A DNA stretch of 64,000 bases. Origin: Salticus scenicus (taxonomy: Eukaryota > Arthropoda > Arachnida > Araneae > Salticidae). A model generated the notes under the pieces. It was not told the DNA's origin, did not search any database, and was given only the letters and a program-made list of their open reading frames with translations. The stretch spans positions 42,090,686 to 42,154,685 of the forward strand of contig OZ005654.1 of NCBI GenBank assembly GCA_963930645.1, given 5' to 3'. Made by a program: the position numbers and the translations under genes. Positions 1-12,717 of the stretch are shown here, piece by piece. Each line of letters starts with the position of its first letter. Position 1 is the first letter of the stretch.

Positions 1-1
1 G

Positions 2-2634
2 CGGTTAATTCGAATATCGGATTCTAAGCGTAACCAAAACAGGATGCAGTTGTGCGTGCCAAAGAAATTTAGGGCAGCGATTCTAAACCTGTGTCATGAT
101 TCTGTGTCAGGGCATTTAGGCTCGTGTAAAACTAAGCAGAGGGTGTTGACTAATTTCTTTTGGCCAAATTGCTATCAGGAAATCGAAGAGTATGTCAAAA
201 CTTGTGAAATTTGTCAAAAAGTAGGACAAAAAGGGGATAAGAAGAAAGCTCCGTTGAGATTAGTACCGATTATTTCTGAACCGTTCAGACGTCTGTCGAT
301 TGACGCTATAGGTCCGCTGGTAACGAGTAACAAAAATAATCGTTTTGCGATAACGGCTGTTTGCGTCGCTTCAAAATTCCCGGATGCTATTCCTGTGGAA
401 AACCTAACTTCGAGGTCAGTGATCAATGCATTGATGCAAATTTTCGCGAGGACCGGATTTCCTAGAGAGTTAGTCTGCGATCAAAGTGCTTATTTCACGA
501 GTGACTTATCGACAGCGTTTTTTGAGAAGTATGATATCAAAATCAATCATTCTTCTGTCTGTCATCCGCAATCTAATCAGGTGGAAAGAATGCATTCCAC
601 TCTTAAGAGGATTCTCAAAGCATTATGTCTCGAAACGAAAAGCGATTGGGAAGAAAATCTGCCTATGGCTCTTTTCGCGTTGAGGACGGTGCCGCATGAG
701 AGCACGGGATTTTCTCCTTCAGAGTTTATTTTTGGGAAGAATTTGAGGATGCCTCATACCATTGTTTACGAAAATTGGATGAAGGAAGAGGAAATTAATC
801 AAAATGTAGTAGAGTATATTTTGGATTTAAATGAGCGCTTAAAAAGATGTCAAGATTTGGCAGGGGAGCGCATGACAGAATGTCAACAAAAAAGAAAATT
901 GTGGTACGACCAAAATGCAGTGTCCCGAAAATTTAAGGTGGGAGACTCGGTGTTGGTTTTGGCTACTGCAAAACCACATAAAATGGCAGTACAGTGGCTA
1001 GGTCCAGGTGTAGTTACGGGGGTAATATCCGATACGAACTATACGGTAGATCTTCCGGGAAGGAGATGTAAGGACACGATTTTCCACGTGAATTTAATGA
1101 AACCTTATCATAAACGCCCAGAGCATGTCAACTTAATTTTGGAAGAGGGTGGCGAGGAAATTGAGGAGGATGCCTCTATCCCGTATCCGATTTCGGACCC
1201 TAATCATTTCGACTTGACAGACTTAATTAAGGGGAGTAATTTGGGTAATAAGGTTTCGGAAGGGAATTTGGCAACTTTACAAAACGTCCTAGTAAAGCAT
1301 AAAACGGTGTTTTCTAACGACCCTGGTACGACCCATAAGGTAGAGATGGATATCATTTTGACAGATGATAAGCCGATTCGTGCAAAACCCTATCGCATGT
1401 CTCCGCGGCAGTTAGAAATTATGCGGAAGGAGATTTCCAGGCTGTTAGAGTTAGAGGTGATTGAGGTGGGTCAGTCAGATTACGCATCGCCTATGATTCT
1501 TGTAGAGAGTCCGGGGAAAGACCCTAGGCCGTGTGTCGATTATAGAGCCCTCAATGCCAAAACCCAAGTGCAATTTTTCCCGTTACCGAATATTGAGGAG
1601 GTAGTTGAGGAAGTGAGCACTGCAAAATATATCTCAGTAATGGATCTGACGAAGGGGTATTTCCAAATCCCGTTAACGAAACGTGCGCAAAGGTATGCGG
1701 CGTTTGTAACCCCTTTCGGTGAGTTTATTCCAAAAAAAATGATGTTTGGCTTAGTGAATTCTCCATTTTATTTTTGTAAATTAATTAGTGAGGTGCTAGG
1801 GGATTTAGTGAGTTTTGTGAGACCATATGTGGATGATCTGGCTGTGTTTTATCCAGTTGGGAGCTCCATATCCGGCATCTGGACATTGTGTTACAACGTT
1901 TGGAGGAGGCAAATCTAAAAGTAAAACCGGCAAAGTGTTTATTCGCCCAGGACCATGTAAAATTTTTAGGGCACGAAGTGGGGTCAGGGAAGAGGTCGCC
2001 GAGTGACGCGAAAATCCAAACTATCCAAGAATTTCCCATTCCAAAGACAAAGACGCATGTAAGGTCATTTTTAGGTCTGACCGGATTTTACCATAAATAT
2101 ATAAAGGATTATGCGACAAAAGCTGCGCCTTTGACGGATTTGTTAAAAGGGAAAAATAAGAGGGAAAAAATTGAGTGGAGTCAGGAATGTGATCAGGCAT
2201 TTAAGGTACTAAAATTAGATCTAACTAAGGGACCGGTACTCTATGCTGCGGATTTTTCAAAAGACTTCATTGTTCAGTCTGATGCGTCTTGTAGGGGCGG
2301 GTGTGGTCCTAGCTCAAAATTTCGGGAATAACGAGGAACACCCAATTGTTTATTTGAGCAAAAAATTCTCCAAGGCGGAGCGTAATTATAGTACCATTGA
2401 ACGCGAATTAGCGGCAGTCATTTTTGGGGTGAAAAAACTAAATCATTATTTAGATGGACAAAAATTCGTTCTTCAAACCGATCATAACCCTTTAGTTTAT
2501 CTTAAAAAAATGATGGGCACAAATTCACGTTTGACGAGATGGGCCTTATGTTTACAACAATACAACTTCACAGTCGAGCATAAGAGCGGAAAAAAGCATT
2601 TGAATGCAGATGCGTTAAGTCGCATGCACGAAGA

Positions 2635-2638
<4 letters not shown>
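2..2638 (+). pseudogene. pol: pol polyprotein fragment: integrase - reverse transcriptase - RNase H, two frameshifts
   Basis: The frame is open to the window edge. Counting from the Met at 44, the integrase zinc finger has H18, H24, C54 and C57. The catalytic triad is D87, D146 and E181, with 34 residues between the last two. A positively charged integrase C-terminal region with motif KVGDSVLVL (residues 298-306) follows. The reverse transcriptase starts near residue 435, with VMDLTKGYFQIPL (D534) and YVDD at 595-598. A frameshift near 1850 moves the rest of the RT and its connection (KFLGHEV, HVRSFLGLTGFY) into another frame. A second frameshift near 2292 falls just after the first RNase H aspartate (SDAS). 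RNase H continues with TIEREL, TDHNPL and NADALS to a stop at 2636-2638. The gene is broken here unless the shifts are sequencing errors. Confidence 0.88.
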
Positions 2639-2673
<35 letters not shown>

Positions 2674-2741
2674 CCTTGGTTTTAGGTAGTGTTTTTGGAC
2701 TGTTTGTAAATATTTATTTTTTTTTCTTTCATTTGTATTCC

Positions 2742-2773
<32 letters not shown>

Positions 2774-3690
2774 GAATGTATTGATTATGAATTATTTTTC
2801 TTTCTTTTTCATGAAATTTTATTGTGTAATTGTGAAATTTCAGTGTTTGACTTTTAAAATTTTGTGAGGGGTAGAACCTTTGATTGTCATCACGAAATTG
2901 CATGTGAATGTTTAATTGTTTTTTTTTATATAATGTGAAATGAGACCTTGGGATCTAGTAATTATGCAAGGTGTAAGACTAGAAAATTTATTTTTAAGAT
3001 GTTTTTAGTTCTATAAAAGTTCAGGGGGTTGTTTCGAAAAAAAATTTTTTGGGGGGGCTAGCTCAACTCTCTGATGTTGCATGTTTGTTAATGGGAGGAG
3101 GCACCTGAGTCTTCTGGAGCCCATTTTACATCCTGAAGGCCGTAAAATGGTCTTTTAGGAGGGAGGAAGCTGTGCTGGAGTGAAGGTTACAAACATTCCA
3201 AGAGGTCAGGGGTCGTGTGACCAGACAGAACGGAGCCATGGGAAGCTGTCTGAGCGACAGATGCTTTGTGTGAAAAAATTTTATATTTCTATGGAAGCGG
3301 TGACATCAATAGTTTCCGATTTCACGCATGGCCTTTTGTTGCTACCGACATTTCTCAGAGTTTCGGGTAGACCAAGATTGGCCGAAAATGATGTCACGGG
3401 TAGAGTGATATCACGACCAACGAATAAGTGCTTCGTGTGGGGTATTCCCCTCCCCCTCCGAAGGTGTGCTCGGAAGGAAGGGACTCAAAAAAAAGATAGA
3501 GAGACTTGGTGCTAAAATTGTGTAGCATGTTTTTGAAGTATGCTCGGAGGCGAGCATTTTGTAATAATTCTTAATTTATTTGAATTTCAACTATTTTGTT
3601 AAGTTTTGAATAAAAATAGCAAAAATCATCCCTGGACTCATGCTTGCGTATTCCGTTCTTCGAGGTGTACTCCCAAATCACCACAAATTT
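2639..3690 (+). repeat. 3' non-coding region and candidate 3' LTR of the Gypsy element
   Basis: A purine-rich stretch around 3158-3168 could be the polypurine tract, which would start the LTR near 3171. An AATAAA at about 3609-3614 fits an LTR polyadenylation signal, and the LTR would end shortly before 3690. No partner LTR is in the window, so both ends are guesses. A 111-codon open frame at 3180-3515 has no recognisable domain and is probably chance. Confidence 0.3.
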
Positions 3691-4164
3691 ATGATTTGTG
3701 AACTAAATATATTTCATCTACAATGTGTTTTAATTAATAGTAATAAACATGACATCAGCCATTAACCGGTGTTGAATCCCGGCAATTGTAATAGAATAGA
3801 ATATTGATGAATTTTTAAAATGTCGATGTATTGCGCGGCTTTCATCTGTACCAATAAATGGATAAAAGGAAAGGTAATAGGTTTTCATAAGTAAGTTATA
3901 TTTGACTAATTTATGAAATATATAATTTTTATAATCAGTTGCTTTGTTATTATTATGATTTAAATACCGTTTTGATATTTAATGGAATACTGTTTTAAAG
4001 TTTGATATTTTTTAAGATTTCATGTTAGTAAGTAATACAGAATTTTCAAAATTCTTTTAAATGTAGTTAGCAGCAGCACTGGTAAAGAACATTATTTTTA
4101 GTATATAAAAAGAGTTTAGCTTTAAATATTAACTAAATTAATATATGTAGTAAAAGAAAAAAAA
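3691..4164. other. AT-rich spacer
   Basis: No gene, tandem repeat or element terminus was recognised here. Confidence 0.5.
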
Positions 4165-4700
4165 CTAGTATGTTGTGGCCACCACAAGACTTTCTTCTAT
4201 ATTTACCTATACATATTCAATCAGTAACAATATTAAAAAAAAAAAAAAAAAAAGTACGATTTTTTTTCTAAGTTTTTTTTTTTTTTTTTTTTGTTAAAAG
4301 TAAAAAAAAATCGATAACTTTGTTTTAAATTATCACAGATTTATAGTTCAACCATTCGTTTTAAAGGTATTAACGAGACCTTTCGAAAGATACCCATCTT
4401 GAAAATGTATCTCCCCCGGGGGGGTACTTCTCCCCCCGGGGGGAAGCGATGCCCCCCCATGCAGAAAATTTTTTTCCTAGTTACATACTACTATTATCAA
4501 TAATTCATATTAATTTTACAATCACAAGTTTAAAACAACTCTTATTATGCACATTTATACGAATTTTTGTCCTATGCTGCCATGTTAAAAATTTAGATAA
4601 AATGCTATCACAGCGCCACCTGTTGAGCTATTGATCCCCAAACATAATCAGCACCAGTTAATGTCGGGGACAAACTAAATACCAAGTTTGGTTAAATTTC

Positions 4701-4731
<31 letters not shown>

Positions 4732-5210
4732 TTGTGATTTTTTTTCTAAGTTTTTTTTTGTTAAAAGTAAAAAAAATCGATAACTTTGTTTTAAATTATC
4801 ACAGATTTATGGTTCAACCATTCGTTTTAAAGGTATTGACGAGATCATTCGAATGATACCCATCTTCAAAATTTAACCCCTCCGGGGGGGTACTTCCCCC
4901 CCAGGGGGGGGGGAACCGATGCCCCCCCTGCACAATTTTTTTTTCCTAGTTAACTACTACTATTTTCAATAATTAATATTAATTTTACAATCACAAGTTT
5001 AAAATAACTCTCATTATGCCCATTTATACGGAATTTTGTCCTATGCTGCCATGTTAAAAATTTGCATAAAATGCGATCACAGCGCCACCTGTTGAGCTAT
5101 TGATCCCCAAATCTAATGGGCACCAGTTCATGTCAGGGTGCAACTAAATACCAAGTTTGGTTAAATTTCATTCATTGGTTCGTGAGATACAGCGTCCACA
5201 AAAAAATGAT

Positions 5211-5245
<35 letters not shown>

Positions 5246-5404
5246 CACAGACAGACAGACAGACAGACAGACACACAGACAGACATTTTTAAAAACTATC
5301 AATTCGTGTTCAGGACATCCCAAAACGTGTAGATCCGTCAAAAAACGGAGGTCGAAAATTTTCGCGAATCCAATACTTTCTCTATATTACATATAGAAGA
5401 AAGT
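4165..5404 (-). mobile_element. HM1 element copy a: hairpin-ended, (CAGA)n-cored non-autonomous element
   Basis: On the minus strand the element starts at 5404 with a hairpin (ACTTTCTTCTATAT paired with ATATAGAGAAAGT), immediately after a T-run. A CAGA microsatellite follows about 120 bp inside. The body consists of two diverged tandem units of about 470 bp, each with a paired C-run/G-run palindrome. The 3' end has an inverted copy of the sub-terminal repeat, then a short hairpin (TTGTGG/CCACAA around 4174-4188), and ends CTAG before a T-run. There is no protein coding. The design resembles Helentron-derived non-autonomous elements (HINE/DINE type). Confidence 0.72.
5211..5284. repeat. (ACAG)n microsatellite core of HM1 copy a
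   Basis: Tetranucleotide run with two ACAC interruptions. The 79-codon open frame across it is a product of the repeat. Confidence 0.9.
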
Positions 5405-5637
5405 AAAAAAGAATTAAAAATGAGTTTGAAAGTGAATCTACAGTTTTTCATTCACCTTTAGTACATAAATTATTCATCCTATACTATTTGCTAAATTATC
5501 CGTGTGTATTACACTCGGAGAAAGACGACCATTAACTGGTAAAAATGGCCGTCTTTCTCGAAGTAAAAAGGAATAACTTTTTCTCCCTCGATGATCAATC
5601 TATGCCTTATTACTATGTCTATGCTTGGAAATACATA

Positions 5638-5745
5638 CAGTCGGCAGCAAAATCATTGAAGCACTAGCAATAATTCCTACTTAAAAGGTGGCCATCTAAT
5701 ACTGTTTTGTTAAATCTGTCAAGTCATGATCTTAGGTTGAGATTG
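5638..5745 (+). mobile_element. Truncated palindromic TA-type MITE
   Basis: Starts CAGTCGGCAGCAAAATCA and matches the left half of the complete MITE at 25223-25436, including CTGTTTTGTTAAAT and the CATGATCTTAG block. The right half is lost or too diverged to recognise. Confidence 0.5.
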
Positions 5746-5861
5746 CGGTACCTCGGTCTTAAGATTGATCTTAATCTTATGATTCGTCGTACGAATGGGT
5801 GTGTTTAAGAACGATATTTAGTTGGTATTGTGGTGCCTCAAGCGTAAGCATTGCCGTCACC

Positions 5862-6359
5862 AGATAGCGTTGCCATTCCGTTTTCTCTAAATTTTTAACA
5901 TGGTGGTATAGGACAAAATTTTGTATAAATGTGCATAAAGAGAATTATTTTTTTATAATCATCATACAATTTGCAAGAAATATTTATAATAGAGGTAGTC
6001 AACTGGGTAAATAATTTTGTATATGTAGGAGCGTCGCCTCCACCCTGGGGGGGGGAGTCTCCCCCTCGAGAGGAATAAATGTTCATGATGGGTATCTTTC
6101 AAAAGAGCTCACCAATACCTTTAAAACGAGTGGTGGAACCATCGATCTGCGATAATTTAAGATAAAGTTATCTTTTTTTTTTTTTTTTTTTTTTTTTTTT
6201 GGATATTTAGTGTTATACTACATCTCTAATATGGAAATCGTACTGCATTATCATGGAAGATAATTTTATTAAAACAATGATTTTAATAAATTATTTTAAC
6301 TGAGTGAATTTGCATAGGAAAATATAGAAGAAGATCGTGTGGTGGCCACAACATTCTAG
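5862..6359 (+). mobile_element. HM1 copy c, 5'-truncated
   Basis: Contains one HM1 internal unit (aacatgg-repeat text, GC double palindrome at about 6039-6070, T-run) and a complete 3' end: inverted sub-terminal repeat ATATAGAAGAAG, hairpin GTGTGG/CCACAA, terminal CTAG at 6356-6359, then a T-run. The 5' hairpin and microsatellite are missing. Confidence 0.65.
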
Positions 6360-7597
6360 TTTTTAAATATTTCTGCATTTACTTAAAAAAAAATAATGTA
6401 TATGTGTATGTGTATAAGACGCGTTATATTAATGTAAAATGAGTTAACTGAATAATAAACGGTTTGGCCCTTTAATTATGATATATATTACTTATACAAC
6501 AATTATCTAGATCAGTTGTACCTAATATCAATTATACAACAGAATTTGCTCGATCTGTTTACAAATTTGGCAATTAAGGTTATGTGAATTGTTTTAAAGT
6601 AAATGTAACGTCTTACAATCTATATAATATTTCTCTAACGTGGACGAATTACGATTATATTTTGTTGAAACGATACGATAGTGACATGAAAACAAGCGAG
6701 GATAAAAAAATAACATACAAGTAATATTTAAGCACGCGGACTCAGTTCAGTGATTTAATAAAATACAATAAAATAAAACAAATGACATTTGCCTGATTAG
6801 ATCATTTTGTAGAACAATTTATTTTCAAAAATTGCATCTTTACAATCCCTGCAAGTGTCATTTGAAACCCAGCAGTACTTTAAAGATATAAACAAAATAT
6901 GAACTTTTTCATATATTGACTGAAAAACGGAATAATTATAAGATAAAAAACTTTTCATAAACCGTGTTTTTAAATTTTCTGTTGAATCATAGCTATAGAA
7001 CTAACTACATTAGCACTTTATCAATGCGTATTGTTACGAAATTGTAAATAATTGTATTGTAGAAATTCTTTCAAAGAGGCTTAGTAAGTTGATAAAATGT
7101 CAATTTTCTGCATTTACAGCTCTTTTTCGCGTTGAAATAGCTTAATTTTCCCTTTAAAACGCATTAAAAAGCTCCAATAGGCAGGTAATGGATTTGGCGA
7201 CTTTTTGCAATTGGCGACTTTTGGCGAGAAGATATTCTTATTGTCGATATTCCAAAGATGGATGTCCTAATGTGATTGGTTAAAGAGTTACGGGAAATTT
7301 GAATAATAATAATAAAAAAAAATAAAATTGGTTTTAAAAATAAAATATTAATCCTTTCAGAACAACATATATTTGCATCATGAACTACATTAGCACTTTA
7401 TCAATGTGTAGAAAATCTTTAAAGTGATAATGACGTCAATTTTTGCCAGATGCATCATTTAACTTTTTACAATTTTTGAACGCTCACGTTTCATTAAATG
7501 TATTTATTTTTAGGTCGAAACAAAATAAACTCGTAATTTTTTTTTTTTGGCAACAATTAAAATATAGCTAATATTTTAATGACTAATTTTATTGCCA
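6360..7597. other. AT-rich spacer with one direct repeat pair
   Basis: No gene seen. A 28-base word (aactacattagcacttta...) occurs at 7003-7030 and again at 7383-7410 with one difference. Confidence 0.5.
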
Positions 7598-7601
7598 TTA
7601 A

Positions 7602-8023
7602 CGGCCCTCTTCACTTACCGTCGGTGGTAGTCCGAGCCAATGTTACTTTATGGGGAAATTTTCTTTACAAATAACTTATTAACTAATACATATATTTAAA
7701 CTCTGTTTTCACATTCAGAAAATTCCCAACTGTTAAATGGACGGAACTTTTTTGAAAAAGTATTTTTTTAATTTTTAATATTTTATTTTGAAATTGCAAA
7801 ATGAAAAAAATTCACATATTGAAAATTCGTATTTTTCAGCTTCGAAGTAAAATATAAAAAATTAAAAAAATAATTTTTTAAAAAAGGTCCGTTCATTTAA
7901 CAACAGCTGGGAATTTTCATAATGTGAAAACAGAATTTAAAAATATGTATTACTTAATAAGTTATTTGTAAAGAAAAATTACCCATTGAATAACATTCCC
8001 GCGGCGGTGAGTGAAGAGGGCCC
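7602..8023. mobile_element. Foldback MITE flanked by TTAA
   Basis: The two ends are inverted copies beginning GGCCCTCTTCACT and extending about 100 bp. The flanks read TTAA at 7598-7601 and 8024-8027. A TTAA duplication points to a piggyBac- or Kolobok-type transposase acting in trans. No coding capacity; 422 bp. Confidence 0.75.
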
Positions 8024-8027
8024 TTAA

Positions 8028-9511
8028 GAGCTTATTATTTTCATATTTTAATTAATTAAAAGAAAACTATTCGAAAATCTGACTTCGAAGTAGTGTGTTG
8101 TCACCGGGTTCTGAGCTACTGTGAAAGTTTCAAATGTCTAGCTAGTAGGGAAGTTAGTTGAAAATCGATTGCAAGATTTGTACCGGACAAACACACAAAC
8201 AAACAAGAATAGAAGTTAATAAAAACATGGAAAAAATATAATCAATATAAGTACTAAATGTTTTTTAACAAAAAATTATGCCAAAAAGAATAAATAATAA
8301 TAAAATAAAATAAAAGAGACCTCGCCAACATGGCGGCAAAAATTTAAATGTCGCCATAGGGGGCCTTTATTAAAGCTGTCTTGCCTTTATTTGGGAAATA
8401 TGAAAACTGGGTCGTCACACATGAATTTTATTTTGAAATTTTTCTTTGAATGATTTGGTATAACTATCATTAGCGTTTCATCGCACAAAAACTAATAATA
8501 ATTTGGCGTTTGGTGAATTGAAATTTTAATTGGATGATTGAAATCTGTATAAGACTTATAAGTTTCAAATTTTAAGGGAAATGAAAAAAAAAAAAAAAAG
8601 AAAGAAATTGCGAAAATTTCGCATGGGTCTGCTAGTACTTAATATAAGAAATTAAGAATACCAAATTTATAGATTTGTCCTGATCACAACATTTATAACA
8701 AAATAATAATATATATATAGTAATAGCTCAATCCATGAGAATAATAAATATATAAAGGATGGTTATATAACAAGACCAAGACTTTTGCTATAAACAGCAT
8801 CTTGTAGCTAAAACGAGAAAGCAAACTGCCATCAAATTTGTTATGTGCACAGTATATACGATGCATTCTAGGAAGTAAAAATAATAGTTAAAAAAACAAT
8901 GATCCCATATATTACATTGCATATAAAGGGCAAATATAACAAATGAAATGAAAAAGGAACATGGTAAGGAAAATCCTGACACGACATGACTTTTTTATAT
9001 ATGCCCTGAAATATGCATATTATTATGAAAATATTGACATTTTTGTGCGTTGTATATGATTCGTAGCTAAACTGGCAGGTTCTACACCATGAATATTCTC
9101 AAAAACAAACCAACGAGATTATTGGTAGAACTACAAAACACATGATAATAGGATGGAGTTCACATAGCTTAGAATTCAATAGAATTAATTCATCTGTAGA
9201 TGACCTACTTCTGTACTCTTTACCAAAAATTAGCGTCTTAAAGTGGTATACTATATTAAAGAAGAAAAAAAAGTTGCACTCCGGGAGTGCCGACAGAAGT
9301 GAAAACTTGAACAATTACGTGTGTATTTCTTGAATCGTCAGGAAATATTTTATTGTGCAGGAAATACTTTTAAATGAAGTGTTTTTTTCTTCATTAATAT
9401 AAACTACAACTACAAAAATTTTTTCCAATTTTTATTTAATGCGCTATTGTACATGAAGAATATATTATTTTATATACAAAAATTGCAATCTATTGCTTAA
9501 AACGTAAATGC
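8028..9511. other. AT-rich spacer
   Basis: Only short runs and chance open frames. The 64- to 71-codon frames here have low-complexity translations and no recognisable domain. Confidence 0.5.
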
Positions 9512-9515
9512 TTAA

Positions 9516-10029
9516 CCCTACAAGGCTCAATTTTTTTTTAGTGCGCGACAAAAATATATAGGTTGTAATGAGTAATCAGAAGATAGGGAAAACTTATAAA
9601 AATAAAACCATATTTTACGGAAAAATAAACTTTTTAGCTCAACGTACCGTATGTGGAACATACATAAAAATATGATTTACTAATACGTTTACTATTGTAA
9701 TATAAAAGAAAACAACTTACCACTGCAAAATATACACTTCGTTATAACACACAGTATTTTGTTTCGAGTCAAAACTGTTCAATAACTATTCTTTTTTTAT
9801 TTTTGAATTCAGACAAACGACTAACGTACCACATTCATTCAAATTTCACATTGAATGCACTATAACAAAAACACGAACGACATTTTTATGTAAAGATTCG
9901 TATTACTACATGGCTAAATGTCAGTAGCTTCTATCAAGATGTCAAGAGATGTCGCTATACTAATAGTTTTATAGCTATAGGAACGATTAAAGTCGGTGTT
10001 CCACATATGGAACTGGGTGCCTTGTAGGG
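9516..10029. mobile_element. piggyBac-like MITE
   Basis: Ends are CCCTACAAGGC and its inverse GCCTTGTAGGG, flanked exactly by TTAA at 9512-9515 and 10030-10033. The TTAA-CCC end is typical of piggyBac termini. 514 bp and non-coding. Confidence 0.8.
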
Positions 10030-10033
10030 TTAA

Positions 10034-12510
10034 AACGTAACTACATGAAATATGAAATTTAATTAATTGGTATTCTTTGAAATGAATACCAATGAAACTT
10101 AGGAATTTTCATCCACAATTTCAACAACTCTTCCATCATCATCATTATTATCCTTATATTCCAAAACTGATACTATAGGTTTATGGTAACTAAAATAAGA
10201 AACAAACAATTTTGATTCGAAACTATTTAAATATCTTGTAAAGACTGTATCAATTGTAGTTTTACATCTCGTTGTGCTAAGATTGCGATCATTGGTCATC
10301 CTTAAATCAAATTCTGTATTTTGTTTTAAAAGCAGAGAGAAGTATAGTTATATATAGTTATATTATCAATGTATTTCAACCCAAACTCAACTCTCGTGTA
10401 AACGGGGCCAATATATGTAGATACTTATATACAGAGGTGTCGGTTACGGTAACAGTGTCGCGAGTTCAATGGTTTTTTCTCATCTCAAAAATGTCCAACG
10501 AGCCTAAAAAAGTTTTCACTTCAAAAAAAAAAAAAAAAATAATAAATAATAATAATAATAAAAATAAATAAATAAATAAACGATAAAATTGCGAAAAAGC
10601 TTTCTGATTCTGACAATCCTATACCGTTTTTCGCAAAATCTGGTTGCTAATCTCGCAAGTCGCTAGATTTGTCACTAATGCAGATGGTAACTTGTCGCAT
10701 CCTTGGCGACAATGTTAATAAACTGGAATTAAATTTGGCGACTTTTAACGTCCAAATTTGGCGAAAAATTGTAGCTTAGTTCAAGGTTTGGAAGCTCTAA
10801 CTTCAATAAGAACCGAGTCCTGGAATTTTTCTTAGTGATCAATTGATTCCTAATGCAGAACTAAACAGTTCTTAAAGAGTTCTATAAATCCTTAAAGAAT
10901 TTTCGGACCCATGTGAACTGATATTTTAAAGTTTGTGAGCTGCCAAATATTTAACTTTCATCTGATGTTAGGTGATAAGTCGCTTGATTTTTGGATTGGA
11001 ATACAGAAAAGTTTTTTTTTTTTTTTTTTTTTTTTAACTCATGGATTTTCAATGTATTATATTTAATAATCATGAAATTTCCACAAATTTTCATAAAAAT
11101 TAACAAAATTAACAATAAATAGTAGTTTTTAGTTCAAAATTTCCAAAACATTTCTAAGTTCTTTTAAAAATTAGAGATTTTTCTTTAAAACGAATTAAAA
11201 GATGCATCCTTTCAGGCCATTTTGCATTGATACTTTGAAATTTACGAGCTGTCAATCTTCCAATTTTCAATTAATGATGATAAATTTGGTTTTTGGACGA
11301 GAAGTGGGTTTATGTTTTAGAAATTGCGACTTTCCATCCGATTTTGACAAAGATTAAAACTTGGCTATAAATTGTGATTAAGTGTTCAGAGACTTTAAAT
11401 CTCCAAATTCTGTTAAAAATTAAAGCATCGTGGTATATATTTAAATTTTTTATTTCACTCAAACAAAAAATGAAACATTTAAATACAACGTCTCTTGATC
11501 CTGAAATGAGATCGTTTGCAGAACAAGATTTTTTCACCAGAAAATTTGTATAGTGTAGCCATCTTTTCTATATCAACAGCATCACCTAAATTTAAATATA
11601 ACTTCTCACAACAAAGATTTCACGAACGCAGTTTCGCGCAAATTTTGCCAGAAAATAAACTGAAAGTTTGTATCTAACTATTACAAAGAAGTTCAGATTC
11701 CTTTATTAAGGTTCAATTCTGGTCTTTGAGGTCCTCTTAGTTCGCGTGCCACTTCAATTTTATATGTATGTATTAATCAAACAGGGTAAAATTTCTTTCA
11801 TATTACGCTCTTTTGGAAATAACTATAAGAAAAATTACGTTTTTTTTTCAATCATTTATTTAATATAAACATCTACTTAACATATAGTTTTTGTATCATA
11901 TCTAACTCAAACTCTAAGTCCTTTGAAAGTTCATGCTTTTTAAATAAATTATACGTTGGAAGTTTTCCCTTCCAAGTCTTTGTCCTTCTAAATTTTACCC
12001 TGTAAACGTGAATCGAAGTGGCACACTTAAACCCCTCCACCACGGTAAGGTGGGACCTCGTCGGAGGGGCCCCCCACCCCCCACAGCAGAGCTGACTACT
12101 AACAGGCTTTATTTAAAGCTTCAGTACTTAATATTAGATTATTTATGATTGAAAGGCACAGTTCTAAGTTAAGTGTTACGATAGATATGATTGACAAGAT
12201 TCACGCCAAGACAATTAATAAAGTTCGGTTTTGCCTGCCAACTTTTTACTACTAAATTTCCAATATGAATTCTTTCATTATGAATGTTAGACTTAATAAT
12301 AGTTTTTAAATAAAAGTTATTGAAACACCGATTTTTGCCTGCCTGGCAGTCGATATTTCCAAATGAACTCAGTGGAATTTCATTAAAATCGTCTCTAATT
12401 TAGTTGTCGACGGAAAATAAAGTATCTAAATACTACAAAATTATTACTTTTAATTATTACTTTTTATCTCGTGCCAATTTAAATTGTTTATCATCGATTT
12501 ACTTTTTTTT
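10034..12510. other. AT-rich spacer
   Basis: No gene or complete element was recognised. Contains an A-run and AAT/AAAT simple repeats near 10523-10580 and a T-run near 11011-11035. Around 12030-12090 is a short GC-rich patch (ggtgggacctcgtcgg). The 75-codon minus frame at 11310-11537 is unremarkable. Confidence 0.45.
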
Positions 12511-12630
12511 ACTTTCTTCTATATGTAATATAGAGAAAGTATTGGATTCGCGAAAATTTTCGAAGTCCACTTTTTGATGGATTTACATGTTTTCGGATGT
12601 GGAGAACACGAATCAATAGTTTTTAGAAAA

Positions 12631-12717
<87 letters not shown>

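Larger units (their letters stand above)
1..3690 (+). mobile_element. Ty3/Gypsy-type LTR retrotransposon, Gmr1-like domain order, 5' part outside window
   Basis: The window opens inside the pol gene of a retrotransposon. The visible order is integrase, then reverse transcriptase, then RNase H. This is the Ty1/copia order, but the protein motifs are of Ty3/Gypsy type; that combination is known from Gmr1-like elements. Gag, protease and the 5' LTR would lie left of the window. After the RNase H stop comes an A-run (about 2637-2670), a second A-run (about 2744-2769) and roughly 1 kb of non-coding DNA that should contain the 3' LTR. The right boundary is approximate because no second LTR is available for comparison. 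Confidence 0.8.

Noticed and set aside
3180..3515. 111-codon frame after the Gypsy pol
   Set aside because: No env, gag or other domain recognised; lies in the candidate LTR.
5157..5396. 79-codon frame with TDRQTDRQ repeats, and its counterparts at 12519-12746 and 12574-12756
   Set aside because: Translation of the CAGA microsatellite inside HM1 elements.
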